43,400 nt of DNA from Hyphomicrobium sp. (GCA_002928395.1 PEQZ01000009.1:1-43400); one strand, 5' to 3'. Positions 7,255 to 20,465 are shown, counted from the first letter of the stretch. The notes: generated by a model not told the origin, from the sequence alone. Program-made: numbers and translations.

Positions 7255-8214
7255 TCAGGCCGCGGCCTCGTTGATGCCGAGATAAGCATCGAACGCCGCC
7301 CAGAACCGCTGCCGCACGGTTTCACATTCCTGCAGGATCTCGTGCCGGGCGTTGGGGATAAGTAGTGTCGAGCCGACCTTGAGATCGGCACTGAAATCCT
7401 CGATCGCCCGCGTCGAGACGATGCGGTCATTGCCCGCCGCGAACAGCAGAAGCGGAATCTGGACGGCGGCCGCGTATCCAGGCGAGCCCAGCCGCTCCAT
7501 CGCCCGGTAGGCCGCGCGCACCCAGCCGACGGTCGGCGATCCGAGCCCCAAGTGGGGCGCCAAATCCAACACCGCCTTGTTGCGCGCCCATCGCTCCCGG
7601 TCAGAGGTGAGGGGGTTGCCCTCGAATGCAGCGGTTTCCTCCGGCTTGTCGGTGCCGCCCTGGATGTAGGCGGACGCGAACCCAAAACGGGCCACCGTCT
7701 CAGCATAGCCGCGCACGACGGCGGTCGGCAGCCGCACCTTGGTCGGGCTCAGCGCAATCATCGGCGCTGCCAGCACCATGCGCGAGAACCACGAGCCCGG
7801 CTCGATCGCGTTGCGCAACAAGATGGCCCCGCCCATGGAATGCGCTAGCGCCACATAGGGCGGCGGGCAATCGGGCAGCACGATCTCGCGCATGAAGCGC
7901 ACGAGGTCGCGATCGTATTCCGCGAAGTCGTTGATGTGGCCCTTGCGCGGGTTCTTGAGGGACCGAAACGATCCTCCTTGACCCCGCCAGTCGAGGCTAG
8001 CAACCGCGAAGCCGCGGCGTCTCAGGTCCGCGATCACCTCGAAGTACTTCTCGATGTATTCGCCACGCCCGCCGAACAGGCAGACGGTGCCGCGGCGAGG
8101 GCTGCGGGTGGCCTCCCAGCGGGCGAACCTCAGCGGCGCGCCGTCATAGCCGGCGACGGTGCCGACGATGGCGCCGCTCGGGATCGGGTTCTTGGCGAGT
8201 GAGACGAGTTCCAT
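7255..8214 (-). CDS. Alpha/beta hydrolase, lysophospholipase / monoacylglycerol lipase type
   Basis: 319 residues of the serine-hydrolase (Hydrolase_4, PldB-like) group. The nucleophile is Ser126 in AHSMGG, with an oxyanion-region GGRGEYIEKY (48-57) and the LDWRGQGGS strand-turn (74-82). A later NDRIVST supplies the acid and NARHEIL the catalytic His. There is no signal peptide, so it is probably cytoplasmic or peripheral. Family members hydrolyse lysophospholipids or monoacylglycerols, but the physiological substrate here is unknown. It converges on the HisN-like gene and has no partner on its own strand. Confidence 0.88.
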   Translation of the reverse strand: MELVSLAKNPIPSGAIVGTVAGYDGAPLRFARWEATRSPRRGTVCLFGGRGEYIEKYFEVIADLRRRGFAVASLDWRGQGGSFRSLKNPRKGHINDFAEYDRDLVRFMREIVLPDCPPPYVALAHSMGGAILLRNAIEPGSWFSRMVLAAPMIALSPTKVRLPTAVVRGYAETVARFGFASAYIQGGTDKPEETAAFEGNPLTSDRERWARNKAVLDLAPHLGLGSPTVGWVRAAYRAMERLGSPGYAAAVQIPLLLFAAGNDRIVSTRAIEDFSADLKVGSTLLIPNARHEILQECETVRQRFWAAFDAYLGINEAAA

Positions 8215-8508
8215 CTGAGGCTCCGCGCGCAGTTGGGCGTGATTTGCCCCGCCAGGACGGTCGCGTTGCCACGGCCAGCCCGAGTCGGACGACTTAACCC
8301 ATAGCAGCTCGAAGCCGTTCGAAGGTAGCCTCCAGGTGAGCGTCTGGGCGGGTTAGGCGTGCCTCAGCGGTGCTCACCTCGGTCGGTCGTCACTTGAAGG
8401 CTTCGGACTTGGTGCCCTGGTTTCGGCCCTCTTGAAAAATGCTGGCTGTTCATTGCAAGAAACGCCATGCGGCGGGTTGCGACGTTCAGCGACGCTGCTG
8501 CTCTGGTC

Positions 8509-8626
8509 GTGTAGCGCATCTGACGTTTGGTCCCCGCCGGCGGCTGGTCTCGGAACCAAACGTCAGATGCAACAGCTACACTCGAACCATAAAACGGCTC
8601 GTGTTGCCGATGGTTCCGACATTTGC
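8509..8626 (-). repeat. Interspersed repeat element, copy 1
   Basis: Read on the minus strand, this stretch aligns with 36442-36555 read on the plus strand. The ends are nearly identical (GCAAATGTCGGAACCAT at one end, GGGGACCAAACGTCAGAT at the other) and the middle is about 65 percent identical by eye over 45 ungapped bases. The two copies are in opposite orientation, 28 kb apart. No coding potential is shared. Confidence 0.7.
8516..8570. repeat. 16-bp perfect inverted repeat
   Basis: Arms gcatctgacgtttggt (8516-8531) and accaaacgtcagatgc (8555-8570) enclose 23 bases. One arm is the conserved end of the interspersed repeat, so the palindrome may be a nested or folded-back copy of that end. 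No T-run follows, so it is not a standard terminator. Confidence 0.85.
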
Positions 8627-8697
8627 CGTGTTGCGATCCACGAGGGGAAGCAAATCTCGGGTCCGGACCACGAGCGCGCCTCACTCGCCCGCCTCGC

Positions 8698-9258
8698 TTA
8701 GTAGGCGCGCGAATACCGGCGCTGCCCGTAGATGTGGGGTCCGAACGGCCGCGCGTTGACGATCTCGCCGGTGCACCGGTCGACCTTGAGTTCGAACAGC
8801 CGCCCCGATGGTCGCCGAGCCCTGACATGGGCGGTGTTACCCGTCAGTTCGAGGTCATGGAAATCGCTCCAGCCCTCAGCGCGCAGTCGCTGCTTTATAA
8901 GGTGACGAGGGACGCAGCCGTCGCCGTGATGACGGCCGTTGTACGTATATCGGGCGGTTGGCCGCATCGGCGGCAGGTAGGCCTGTGGTGACCGATGGTT
9001 CGAATCCCCGTGCGTGTAGCGGGGGTCGCGACCGTCATCGTCGTCATCGTCATCGTCGCGATCACCACGATAGCTATCCTGGTACGGCTCACGGCGCGGC
9101 GGTGTATCGTCCCGGTAGATGTCGGCATAGCGCGGATCGTCGTAGGCCGAGCCGTAGCGTTGCTCGGGGTATCCGCTCGACAAGTCGGCGGCGGTTGCAG
9201 CACTTCCTGACGCGAGTACGGCGGCGATCATGCCAGCCGCAAGATGACGCGTGAACAT
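8698..9258 (-). CDS. Periplasmic protein with acidic low-complexity region and PepSY-like C-terminus
   Basis: 186 residues. The start at 9258 gives a signal peptide (MFTRHLAAGMIAAVLASGSA...ATAADL) with a purine-rich ribosome site (GGAGAAGG) upstream; an in-frame start at 9336 would add 26 residues before it. After the leader comes a Tyr/Arg/Asp-rich part with a run of eight Asp (near residue 70). A folded domain follows from about residue 105: GCVPRHLIKQRLRAEGWSDF, then LELTGNTAHVRARRPSGR and LKVDRCTGEIV. The last part is typical of small PepSY-like domains in rhizobial exported proteins. The Asp run might bind divalent metal; that is a guess. Confidence 0.8.
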   Translation of the reverse strand: MFTRHLAAGMIAAVLASGSAATAADLSSGYPEQRYGSAYDDPRYADIYRDDTPPRREPYQDSYRGDRDDDDDDDDGRDPRYTHGDSNHRSPQAYLPPMRPTARYTYNGRHHGDGCVPRHLIKQRLRAEGWSDFHDLELTGNTAHVRARRPSGRLFELKVDRCTGEIVNARPFGPHIYGQRRYSRAY

Positions 9259-9427
9259 GGGTTGAGCCTTCTCCAAACGGTTTGTCTCGCCTCCCTTGGC
9301 AATGTCAGACTGATGGCGGCAATATGAACGGCGCATGAAGGATTCTCAAATCGCGTTCCATAACCGAGGGTTGTCTCCGTTCGGCAGTGGGCTGTGGCCG
9401 CCGCGCCTTCAACTCGTGCGCACGGGC

Positions 9428-9455
9428 CTTGAAGCGCGCGCGGGCGTTTCTAAAT
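9428..9455 (+). promoter_or_regulatory. RpoH (sigma32)-like promoter of hsp20
   Basis: CTTGAA (9428-9433) and CTAAAT (9450-9455) are 16 bases apart, resembling the alphaproteobacterial RpoH consensus. The implied start near 9462 coincides with the beginning of the structured leader. Confidence 0.45.
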
Positions 9456-9461
9456 GTTGGG

Positions 9462-9567
9462 AGCGCCCGCCTCATGAGGGGGCGCAAGACGAAACGCCGG
9501 GCCGGCATCGGGGAGAAATCCAGGTGCCAAAGGCCGGACCCACGTTGCTCAACATGAGGACATGACC
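9462..9567 (+). promoter_or_regulatory. ROSE-type RNA thermometer in the hsp20 leader
   Basis: The 5' leader of about 106 bases begins with a long GC hairpin (arms 9463-9468 and 9480-9485, extended by CCTC/GAGG). It ends in the ROSE signature: GTTGCTCA (9544-9551) folds on TGAGGAC (9555-9561) with one unpaired G (9547), hiding the ribosome site AGGA (9557-9560). In rhizobia, ROSE hairpins of this kind melt on heating and release translation of small heat-shock genes. The leader length, position and bulged G all fit the family. Confidence 0.8.
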
Positions 9568-10020
9568 ATGCGACAGATCGATTTTACACCCTTCCAGCGC
9601 TCGACCATCGGCTTCGACCGGCTGTTCCAGCTTCTCGACGGTGCCCAAGGCTTCGACGCCGAAACCGGCTTCCCGCCCTACAACATCGAGCGCCTGACCG
9701 AGACCGAGTACCGCATCACCATGGCGGTCGCCGGCTTCACCGATCCCGAGCTCAAGCTCGAAGTGAAAGACACCGTGCTCGTTGTGCGCGGCGAGAAGAC
9801 ACAGGACGACCCCAACCGCCACTTCCTGCACCGCGGCATAGCGGCCCGGTCGTTCGAGCGCCGGTTCCAGCTCGCCGACCATGTCGAGGTCCAGTCCGCT
9901 GAGCTGAAGGACGGGTTGCTCGACATCGCGCTTCACCGCAATGTTCCGGAGCGGCTGAAGCCACGCACGATCCCGATCGGGACTGCCGTCAATGTCAGGC
10001 AGATCGAGGACAAATCCTGA
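9568..10020 (+). CDS. Small heat-shock protein, Hsp20/IbpA family
   Basis: 150 residues with an alpha-crystallin domain at about residues 35-130 (NIERLTETEYRITMAVAGF, LVVRGEK, IAARSFERRFQLADHV, GLLDIAL). Members bind unfolding proteins and pass them to DnaK/ClpB. There are two nearby ATGs: 9562 lies only one base after the Shine-Dalgarno AGGA, whereas 9568 lies seven bases after it and gives the typical MRQIDFTPFQRSTIGFDRLF start, so 9568 is chosen. Regulation is probably dual: an RpoH-like promoter and a ROSE thermometer upstream. A strong hairpin follows at 10099. Confidence 0.93.
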   Translation: MRQIDFTPFQRSTIGFDRLFQLLDGAQGFDAETGFPPYNIERLTETEYRITMAVAGFTDPELKLEVKDTVLVVRGEKTQDDPNRHFLHRGIAARSFERRFQLADHVEVQSAELKDGLLDIALHRNVPERLKPRTIPIGTAVNVRQIEDKS

Positions 10021-10596
10021 TCCCGTCCTGATCTCTCCGCGATCCTGGCCGGCAGGCGCGTAGAATCGCGGAGTTCTCGGAGATGGCATCGGCCACGGTG
10101 GGTGGAGGCTCGCGCCTCCACCCATTTCCTATTGCGGGTGAGCCGCACCGACCGCCCGTTCGAATTGCGCCCCCTCGCACGGGTGCTTGTGTCACGGTCA
10201 AAAATCTGCAAAATGACATGAAAGGTCAGCCTTCCTGTCCTTTGTTGCGGCGGCGCCGTCGGGCGCTCCGCACGGGGCGGATCAGGGAGTTCAGTCGTGC
10301 CGGTTGGGAACGCACATCGATTGCCGGTTTTTGAGCGGAGCACGCGGGCGTGCGCGCTGGCCCTCACGGCGCGTGCCTCGACCTATCCGATGGGCTCGCC
10401 ATTTCCAGCGCCCAAACGAGCGCGAAAACGGTGCGCGGGCGTCTGACAGAGATGCCTTGCGCCGCGGTCGCCTGAACGGGATAACCCAACAGGAAAATCT
10501 GCCGCAGGCCATCGTACCGCTCGCCGACACGTAACGATCCGCACCCATCCGACGACTTTTGCAGCGCCAGGCGCTTCCGGCTTTCGAGGACCACCA
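10021..10596. other. Intergenic region between hsp20 and gltB
   Basis: About 575 bases. It holds one strong hairpin (10099-10124) and must hold the gltB promoter, but I see no convincing -35/-10 pair. Open frames are short and overlapping, with no recognisable product. Confidence 0.5.
10099..10124 (+). terminator. Hairpin terminator after hsp20
   Basis: An 11-bp perfect stem (TGGGTGGAGGC / GCCTCCACCCA) with loop TCGC, followed by TTTCCT. The T-run is short, but stem strength and position about 80 bases after the hsp20 stop favour a terminator. Confidence 0.6.
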
Positions 10597-15309
<4,713 letters not shown>

Positions 15310-15339
15310 ACAATGTGAAGACGATCGAGGAGAAGGCGA

Positions 15340-15567
15340 ATGGCACACGAACGGATTGTTTGGGATGCCAAGATCATGTCGGGAAAGCCGGTCATTCGCG
15401 GCACGCGCATACCTGTTGAGACTATCCTGCGCTGGCTCGGAAAGGGAACTTCGATCGCGGAGCTGCTTGACGCATATCCGACGCTCACGCGAGAAGATGT
15501 TTATGCAGCCCAGACCTTCGCCGCAGATCTTCTCGCCAACGAACGTCTCGTAACGGCAGCGGAGTGA
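15340..15567 (+). CDS. DUF433 family protein, putative antitoxin
   Basis: 75 residues matching DUF433, a small winged-helix-type domain: KIMSGKPVIRGTRIPVETIL followed by a helix-turn segment SIAELLDAYPTLTREDVYAA. DUF433 genes regularly precede DUF5615 genes and are regarded as the antitoxin and DNA-binding partner. It starts 30 bases after gltB with GGAG-type purines upstream (GAGGAGAAGG) and ends 3 bases before the next start, so the pair is one transcription unit. Confidence 0.85.
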   Translation: MAHERIVWDAKIMSGKPVIRGTRIPVETILRWLGKGTSIAELLDAYPTLTREDVYAAQTFAADLLANERLVTAAE

Positions 15568-15570
15568 GAC

Positions 15571-15951
15571 GTGCGGTTCTTGGTCGACGAGTGTTTTCCG
15601 AAGCAACTCGTTCGATCCCTGCGCGAACTGGGACATGACGTGACATGGGGCAGCGAGGTATGCCGTTCGCAACCGGACGAATTGGTGCTTCAGTTGGCGA
15701 CAGCGCAACGGAGGATTGTGATCACGGAGGACAAGGACTTCAGTGATTTGACCATTCGTGACGGCGTTCCCGCCGTCGGCATTGTCATCACCCAGGTTGA
15801 TCGCTTTCCTGGTGGCATTGTCGAGGCAGTCGCCGCCGTTTGTAAGAGCATCGAGTCTCTCGGACAAAGCCTTGTTGGCTCAGTTACCGTGATTGAGCTG
15901 GGCCGAGTTCGCCAACGAGCGCTATCGTCGCCTGTGGACCCTGATGTATGA
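15571..15951 (+). CDS. DUF5615 PIN-like protein, putative toxin
   Basis: 126 residues with a GTG start 3 bases after the DUF433 stop. DUF5615 belongs to the PIN-like (Mut7-C) nuclease fold. The acidic residues expected at the active site are visible in FLVDECFP (Asp6, Glu7), in SQPDEL (near 34) and in VITEDKDFSDL (near 52-58). In such pairs the protein is thought to be an RNase toxin held by the DUF433 partner, though activity of most members is unproven. About 20 extra residues follow the usual end. It lies between gltB and gltD, so its expression could be tied to nitrogen assimilation. Confidence 0.82.
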   Translation: MRFLVDECFPKQLVRSLRELGHDVTWGSEVCRSQPDELVLQLATAQRRIVITEDKDFSDLTIRDGVPAVGIVITQVDRFPGGIVEAVAAVCKSIESLGQSLVGSVTVIELGRVRQRALSSPVDPDV

Positions 15952-15990
15952 GCTTGTTTGAAACAAATTGACTTGGAAGTCAGAACGACC

Positions 15991-17427
15991 ATGGGCAAGC
16001 CGACGGGATTTATGGAACTCGACCGCTCAGACCGGAGCTACAAGCCGGTCGAGGAGCGCGTGAAGCACTGGCACGAGTTCGTGGTGCCGCTGGCCGAGGG
16101 CGAGGTCAAGAAACAGGCCAGCCGCTGCATGGATTGCGGCATCCCTTATTGTCACAACGGCTGCCCGGTCAACAACCAGATCCCGGACTGGAACGACCTC
16201 GTCTACAAGGGTGATTGGAAGCGCGCGGCCGAGAACCTGCACTCGACCAACAACTTCCCCGAAGTTACTGGCCGCGTTTGCCCGGCGCCGTGCGAGGCGG
16301 CCTGCACGCTCAACATCGACGATAAGCCCGTCACCATCAAAACCATCGAGTGCGCGATCGTCGACCGTGCCTTCGAGGAGGGCTGGGTCGTACCAGAGCC
16401 GCCGGAGACGAAAACCGGCAAGAAAGTCGCCATCATCGGCTCGGGCCCGGCGGGTCTCGCAGCCGCACAGCAGTTGGCGCGCGCCGGCCACGATGTCCAC
16501 GTCTACGAAAAGAACGCCCGTCCCGGCGGTCTTCTCGTTTACGGCATCCCCGACTTCAAGATGGAAAAACAGATCATCGATCGCCGCGTCAGCCAAATGA
16601 CGGCCGAGGGCGTGACGTTCCACTGCGGCGTACAGGTCGGCAAAGACATCCCCGCGCGTGAGCTCGAGGCCAGCCACGACGCTGTGTTGATCGCCATCGG
16701 CTCGGAGCAGCCGTTCGACTTCTTTGCCAAGGCGCCCGGCCGCGATCTCGACGGCATCCACTATGCGATGGACTTCCTGCCCCAGCAGAACCGCCGCGTT
16801 GCCGGAGAGCCGGTGAAGGCAGTCAAGGAACTCAGCGCCAAGGACAAGCACGTCATCGTCATCGGCGGCGGCGACACGGGCTCGGACTGCATCGGCACCT
16901 CGTTCCGGCAGGGCGCCAAGAGCGTCACCCAGCTCGAGATCATGCCGCAGCCGCCGCAGAAGGAGAACAAGGACCTCACCTGGCCGAACTGGCCAATGAA
17001 GATGCGCGTGTCGTCCTCGCAAGCCGAGGGCGCCAAGACCGAGTATTCCATCTCGACGACGCACTTCTCGGGAGAAGCAGGCCAGATCAAGAAGCTCCAC
17101 TACACCCGCGTCGACGCGAAAATGCAGCCGGTGCCAGGCACCGAAGGCACGCTGGACGCCGATCTCGTGCTGCTGGCGATGGGCTTCGGCGGCCCGGTCG
17201 AGACCGATGTGGTGGGCGAACTCGCGCTGCCGGTGGTCGCGCGCGGCCGCTTCAAGGGGCTCGACGCCAGCGAACGCGACTACAAGCTGGCCGGCGACAA
17301 CAAGCTGTTCGCCGCCGGCGACATCCGCCGCGGCCAGTCGCTCGTCGTCTGGGCGATCCGCGAGGGCCGGCAGGCGGCCCACGCCATCGACAAGGCGCTG
17401 ATGGGCAAGACCGCGCTGCCGCGTTGA
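15991..17427 (+). CDS. gltD: Glutamate synthase (NADPH) small subunit
   Basis: 478 residues. It passes electrons from NADPH through FAD and iron-sulfur clusters to GltB. The N-terminal cysteine clusters are [15 protein letters not shown] (about 38-52) and CPAPCEAAC (about 94-102). The FAD fold is [15 protein letters not shown] (about 147-161) and the NADPH fold [15 protein letters not shown] (about 289-303). The C-terminus has the FAD contact [21 protein letters not shown] 15991 begins the usual [12 protein letters not shown], whereas an in-frame ATG at 15958 adds 11 unconserved residues. It stands 39 bases after the DUF5615 gene. Confidence 0.97.
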   Translation: MGKPTGFMELDRSDRSYKPVEERVKHWHEFVVPLAEGEVKKQASRCMDCGIPYCHNGCPVNNQIPDWNDLVYKGDWKRAAENLHSTNNFPEVTGRVCPAPCEAACTLNIDDKPVTIKTIECAIVDRAFEEGWVVPEPPETKTGKKVAIIGSGPAGLAAAQQLARAGHDVHVYEKNARPGGLLVYGIPDFKMEKQIIDRRVSQMTAEGVTFHCGVQVGKDIPARELEASHDAVLIAIGSEQPFDFFAKAPGRDLDGIHYAMDFLPQQNRRVAGEPVKAVKELSAKDKHVIVIGGGDTGSDCIGTSFRQGAKSVTQLEIMPQPPQKENKDLTWPNWPMKMRVSSSQAEGAKTEYSISTTHFSGEAGQIKKLHYTRVDAKMQPVPGTEGTLDADLVLLAMGFGGPVETDVVGELALPVVARGRFKGLDASERDYKLAGDNKLFAAGDIRRGQSLVVWAIREGRQAAHAIDKALMGKTALPR

Positions 17428-17497
17428 GGGCCGGCGCGGCGAGAGCCGGGGAATAGCCATCTGGACTTCCCCCCCGAAACGGAGCAGTTTTCAGGTC

Positions 17498-17719
17498 ATG
17501 AACCAGCTGCTCCGCGCACCACAGGTCTATGAGACCGACGTAATCGCCTCCTTCGGGCGCTGGCGCCGGTTCGGCGTGCATGGTCCCGTTTACGAAATCC
17601 TCGACAACACGGCGCGGCCCTCGGATCGGGGCCCCGTCGTCCGTGTTCGCGTCGTTCAATCAGGCGAGGAACTCGATTATCGGCTGGAGTGTCTCATCGG
17701 CGACCCGCAGGAACGCTGA
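17498..17719 (+). CDS. DUF5397 family protein, putative VapD partner
   Basis: 73 residues resembling DUF5397: IASFGRWRRFGVHGPVYEIL and a C-terminal GEELDYRLE. Proteins of this kind precede vapD in many genomes and are thought to be its antitoxin-like partner. The stop overlaps the vapD start (TGATG at 17717-17721), which implies translational coupling. It begins 70 bases after gltD. Confidence 0.72.
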   Translation: MNQLLRAPQVYETDVIASFGRWRRFGVHGPVYEILDNTARPSDRGPVVRVRVVQSGEELDYRLECLIGDPQER

Positions 17720-17997
17720 TGTTCGCCATCGCTTTCGATCTCGTCGTGGCGCAGGTAGAACTTCGGCACCCTAAGGGTGTTCCGCAAGCCTATTCCGAAA
17801 TCAAACAGACGCTGGAGCGGTTCGGCTTCAGCAATGTCCAAGGCAGCGTCTACGTCTGTGAGCGCGAGGATTTGGCGAACCTGTTCGCCGCCATGAACGC
17901 GCTCGCGTCCTTGCAGTGGTTCGCCGGGTGCGTTCGTGACATCCGCGCGTTCCGGATCGAGCAATGGTCCGACTTCACGTCGTTCTTCAAGCCGTGA
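17719..17997 (+). CDS. vapD: Virulence-associated protein D (VapD)
   Basis: 92 residues: MFAIAFDLVVAQVELRHPKG, YSEIKQTLERFGFSNVQGSVYV, then LASLQWFAGCVRDIRAFRIEQWSDFT. This is the VapD family, a Cas2-like ferredoxin fold; some members are ribonucleases. The Asp in AFDL is the conserved metal-ligand position. The start at 17719 is set by homology and by the one-base overlap with the DUF5397 stop. With that gene it forms the second toxin-antitoxin-like pair flanking gltD. Confidence 0.88.
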   Translation: MFAIAFDLVVAQVELRHPKGVPQAYSEIKQTLERFGFSNVQGSVYVCEREDLANLFAAMNALASLQWFAGCVRDIRAFRIEQWSDFTSFFKP

Positions 17998-18158
17998 CGA
18001 CGACACGTGAGCAGCGATCCATGTTGCACTGCAAGCAGCGGTCATTTGCTCTTTGTTAAGAACGATCCCACGAACCCCGCTTGACCACCGTCGGCGAACC
18101 GCTCACCTTAGTCATGGGACTGTCATCCTGACCGGCGGTCCGGAAAGGCAAGGGTTTC

Positions 18159-18566
18159 ATGGAAACGCCACTCGAGATCGAGTTCAACGGAGTTGAGAAG
18201 AGCACCGCACTCGAAGCCAAGATTACGGAGAAATTCAACAAGCTCTCCAAGCGCTTCAGCCGGATGACCTCTGGCCGCGTCGTCGTTGCCCGCCCTCACC
18301 GCCATTCCAAGGGTGGCAATCCGTTCCTGATCAAGATCGAAGTCGGCGTTCCGGGGCAACCGCCCATACTCATCCAAAGCGCGCGTGACGACAACCGCGA
18401 GCACGAAGACATCCAGATCGCGCTCCGCGATGCCTTCGATGCCGCCCTCCGGAAGCTCGACGAAGCTTCCGCCAAACTCTCGCGCGGGGCCGACGCCAAG
18501 AGCGAGCGCGGCCGGCGACGTCCGGCCAGGTCCCAGCCGATTGCAACGGACAGGGGTGAGCTCTAA
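18159..18566 (+). CDS. hpf: Ribosome hibernation promoting factor, HPF/RaiA family
   Basis: 135 residues of the short HPF/YfiA family (S30AE domain): LEIEFNGVEKSTALEAKITEK, VVVARPHRHSKGGNPFLIKIEV, then REHEDIQIALRDAFDAALRKL. Such proteins bind the A/P sites of idle 30S subunits in slow growth. A basic tail follows the domain. The gene stands alone, not downstream of rpoN as in many proteobacteria, so it may be a second copy in this genome. A GGAAAGG sequence precedes the ATG. Confidence 0.85.
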   Translation: METPLEIEFNGVEKSTALEAKITEKFNKLSKRFSRMTSGRVVVARPHRHSKGGNPFLIKIEVGVPGQPPILIQSARDDNREHEDIQIALRDAFDAALRKLDEASAKLSRGADAKSERGRRRPARSQPIATDRGEL

Positions 18567-18628
18567 GGCCCCGATCCACTCAGCCGAAACATCTGCGGGT
18601 CACCGACAGTGTGGGCGTTTGGTCACGC

Positions 18629-20284
18629 TCAACGCCTGAGTCTTAGTCCCAGGCGTATCTCGTCGGACGTGTAGTCCGTGTTTGGCTCGGTAGAGTTGAA
18701 AATGGTGTGGGCGAAGCGGCCGAACAGCACGGCTTCTCGGTTGAGGAAGTATTCGACGCCGAGAGTGGCCCGCCATTCGGTTTCGATGATTTCGACGCCG
18801 GCGAAGTCCTGTAAAGTGTAGTTCAGCCCGGCGCTGCCAATCAATTGGCGCCGGAAGGCGTGCCGTGCCTCGACGCCGACCTGATGCGTCAACACGCCGC
18901 CGGCACCAGCGGTGGTCGTCTCCACCACGTCCGAGCTGGCGCTGAACAGCACCGACGTCAGCTCGGAGAGGCGCCAGGCCAGATTAGAATCGATCAGAAT
19001 ACCACTGATGTTCGAGAGTCGCGGATCGTCTGGCCGCTGCACGCCATAACCCAAGCTGATCTCGCCGCGCAGGATCTGGCCGGTGTTGCCGAACCCGAGA
19101 CCCGCGCGATAGCGTTCGCCCTTCGAATCGCGACGAATGTTGTCGGACTGCGCCGCCCGCTCGCTCTCGCGCTGGTTGATTGCCAACTCCGAGAACAGAA
19201 ACAGCGTGGGCTTCAGCTCCCACGTTGCGCGGATCGCTTCCTCGTACGTCTTCAGGTCCCGGTCGTCGTTCTGCGAAGTCACGTTGCCAGTCGAGGTGTT
19301 GCCGAACTGCTGGTCGGTTACCGAGCCGCGTAGCTGCAGCGTCAGTCGATTGAACCGGTGCTGAAGAGCGAGCGTGGCGCGGTCCGTGATCACGTCGACA
19401 CGGTCGCCGACCGTCGACGCATCGATCGCGGATCGACTCTCCTGGGTCAGCTCGCGGGAGGCGGTGGCTTGCAGGTTGGTGCGGCGTGTCACGTCGATCC
19501 GGCCGCGGGCTTCGGCCAGGTAGCCCGACTCGTTCTCGCTGTCGAACTCGGTGAAATAGCTGAGCGTACCGGTCGTGCGGAACTCGAGCGCATGGGCCCG
19601 CCAGTTCGAGACGAGGCGTGCGGAGGGGCGGACATCGAATGACGTGTCGGACCTCGCGGCCGGGCTGCGAAACAGATTATTGAACGCGCTGGCGCCAAAC
19701 TCGAGTTCCGGGAACAACACGAAGCTGCCGACGGGAATGCCGATCGGATCGAAGGGCTCGAGGGTGAACAGCCGGCGCGTCCGGCGGTCGTCCAGCGGTT
19801 CTGTTTCCTCGATCTGGAACAGCAGCGGATCAAATCCGGCCGGAGGGTTTTCGAAAATCGCGATATCCTCGGGCGGGCGCGTGTCAATGTTGTTGGGATC
19901 GACGCCATCCTGGGGCGCCTCCGGCTCGCCGACATCGACGATGCCGTCGCGCAGCACCGGCGGTTCGCCGGGCACGGTCAGGTCGCCGTCAAGAATGATC
20001 GTGCGCTGACCGATCCGCGGTCGCGGTTCATCGCCGTCGTCCTGGAACTGATCCTGCGAAGGGTCATCCGAGGGAATCACCCCGGCGATATCCGGCGCCG
20101 CGTTGGACTCGTCGACCAGCGGTTCCGCTCGTTGGCCGCGGCTCGGCACGGACGGTCCCTGTGGGCGGCTCGTCGCCGACGGCTGACCTTGCGCATGGGC
20201 CGGAGGCAGGCCGAATGCAGCCATGGCTATCGCCGAGGCTGAAAAGCCCATTACTACCAAACCCGATCGCCGTGCGAAGGTCAC
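18629..20284 (-). CDS. Outer membrane beta-barrel protein
   Basis: 551 residues with a signal peptide ending in PPAHAQ (near residue 31). A Pro/Asp-rich linker of about 130 residues follows. From about residue 185 there are repeating amphipathic strands (FELEFGASAFNNLFRS-like, ARLVSNWRAHALEFRTTGTLSYF, GLGFGNTGQILRGEISLGYGVQ). The protein ends in strand DEIRLGLRLRR. This is the BBP2-type (PF10082) barrel often linked to polysaccharide export; no polysaccharide genes are adjacent. It is divergent from the arabinose-5-phosphate isomerase gene, itself a lipopolysaccharide-precursor gene, so a surface-layer link is possible. Confidence 0.82.
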   Translation of the reverse strand: MTFARRSGLVVMGFSASAIAMAAFGLPPAHAQGQPSATSRPQGPSVPSRGQRAEPLVDESNAAPDIAGVIPSDDPSQDQFQDDGDEPRPRIGQRTIILDGDLTVPGEPPVLRDGIVDVGEPEAPQDGVDPNNIDTRPPEDIAIFENPPAGFDPLLFQIEETEPLDDRRTRRLFTLEPFDPIGIPVGSFVLFPELEFGASAFNNLFRSPAARSDTSFDVRPSARLVSNWRAHALEFRTTGTLSYFTEFDSENESGYLAEARGRIDVTRRTNLQATASRELTQESRSAIDASTVGDRVDVITDRATLALQHRFNRLTLQLRGSVTDQQFGNTSTGNVTSQNDDRDLKTYEEAIRATWELKPTLFLFSELAINQRESERAAQSDNIRRDSKGERYRAGLGFGNTGQILRGEISLGYGVQRPDDPRLSNISGILIDSNLAWRLSELTSVLFSASSDVVETTTAGAGGVLTHQVGVEARHAFRRQLIGSAGLNYTLQDFAGVEIIETEWRATLGVEYFLNREAVLFGRFAHTIFNSTEPNTDYTSDEIRLGLRLRR

Positions 20285-20465
20285 GGTGGCGTCCTCATGC
20301 CGGAAATGAACACATGACGCACACTCGCTCGTCTCACACTAGGAAGCGTCGGTTAACGGAGCGTTTAAGGCGTGGAACTTGGCCCGCGGACGCTTTCGAA
20401 ATGGGCCGCGCTTTGCTAGAAGTGGAGTTTCAGCGGAAATGGCTCGAAACCGGGGCAGGCGGGGC

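Larger units (their letters stand above)
8215..8697. other. Non-coding region with repeat element
   Basis: About 480 bases between two minus-strand genes. Open frames here are short, overlap on both strands and match nothing I recognise. The right half (8509-8626) is a copy of an interspersed repeat also found at 36442-36555. Confidence 0.6.

Noticed and set aside
8364-8828. A 154-codon minus-strand frame over the repeat region
   Set aside because: Overlaps the end of a supported gene, and its middle is only the translated repeat and palindrome.
9020-9070. Repetitive GTCATCGTC tract considered as a tandem repeat locus
   Set aside because: It encodes the Asp run of the periplasmic protein on the minus strand; simple codon repetition explains it.
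15971-15988. TTGAC...GTCAG before gltD considered as a FixK box
   Set aside because: Spacer is six bases and the second half-site is imperfect.
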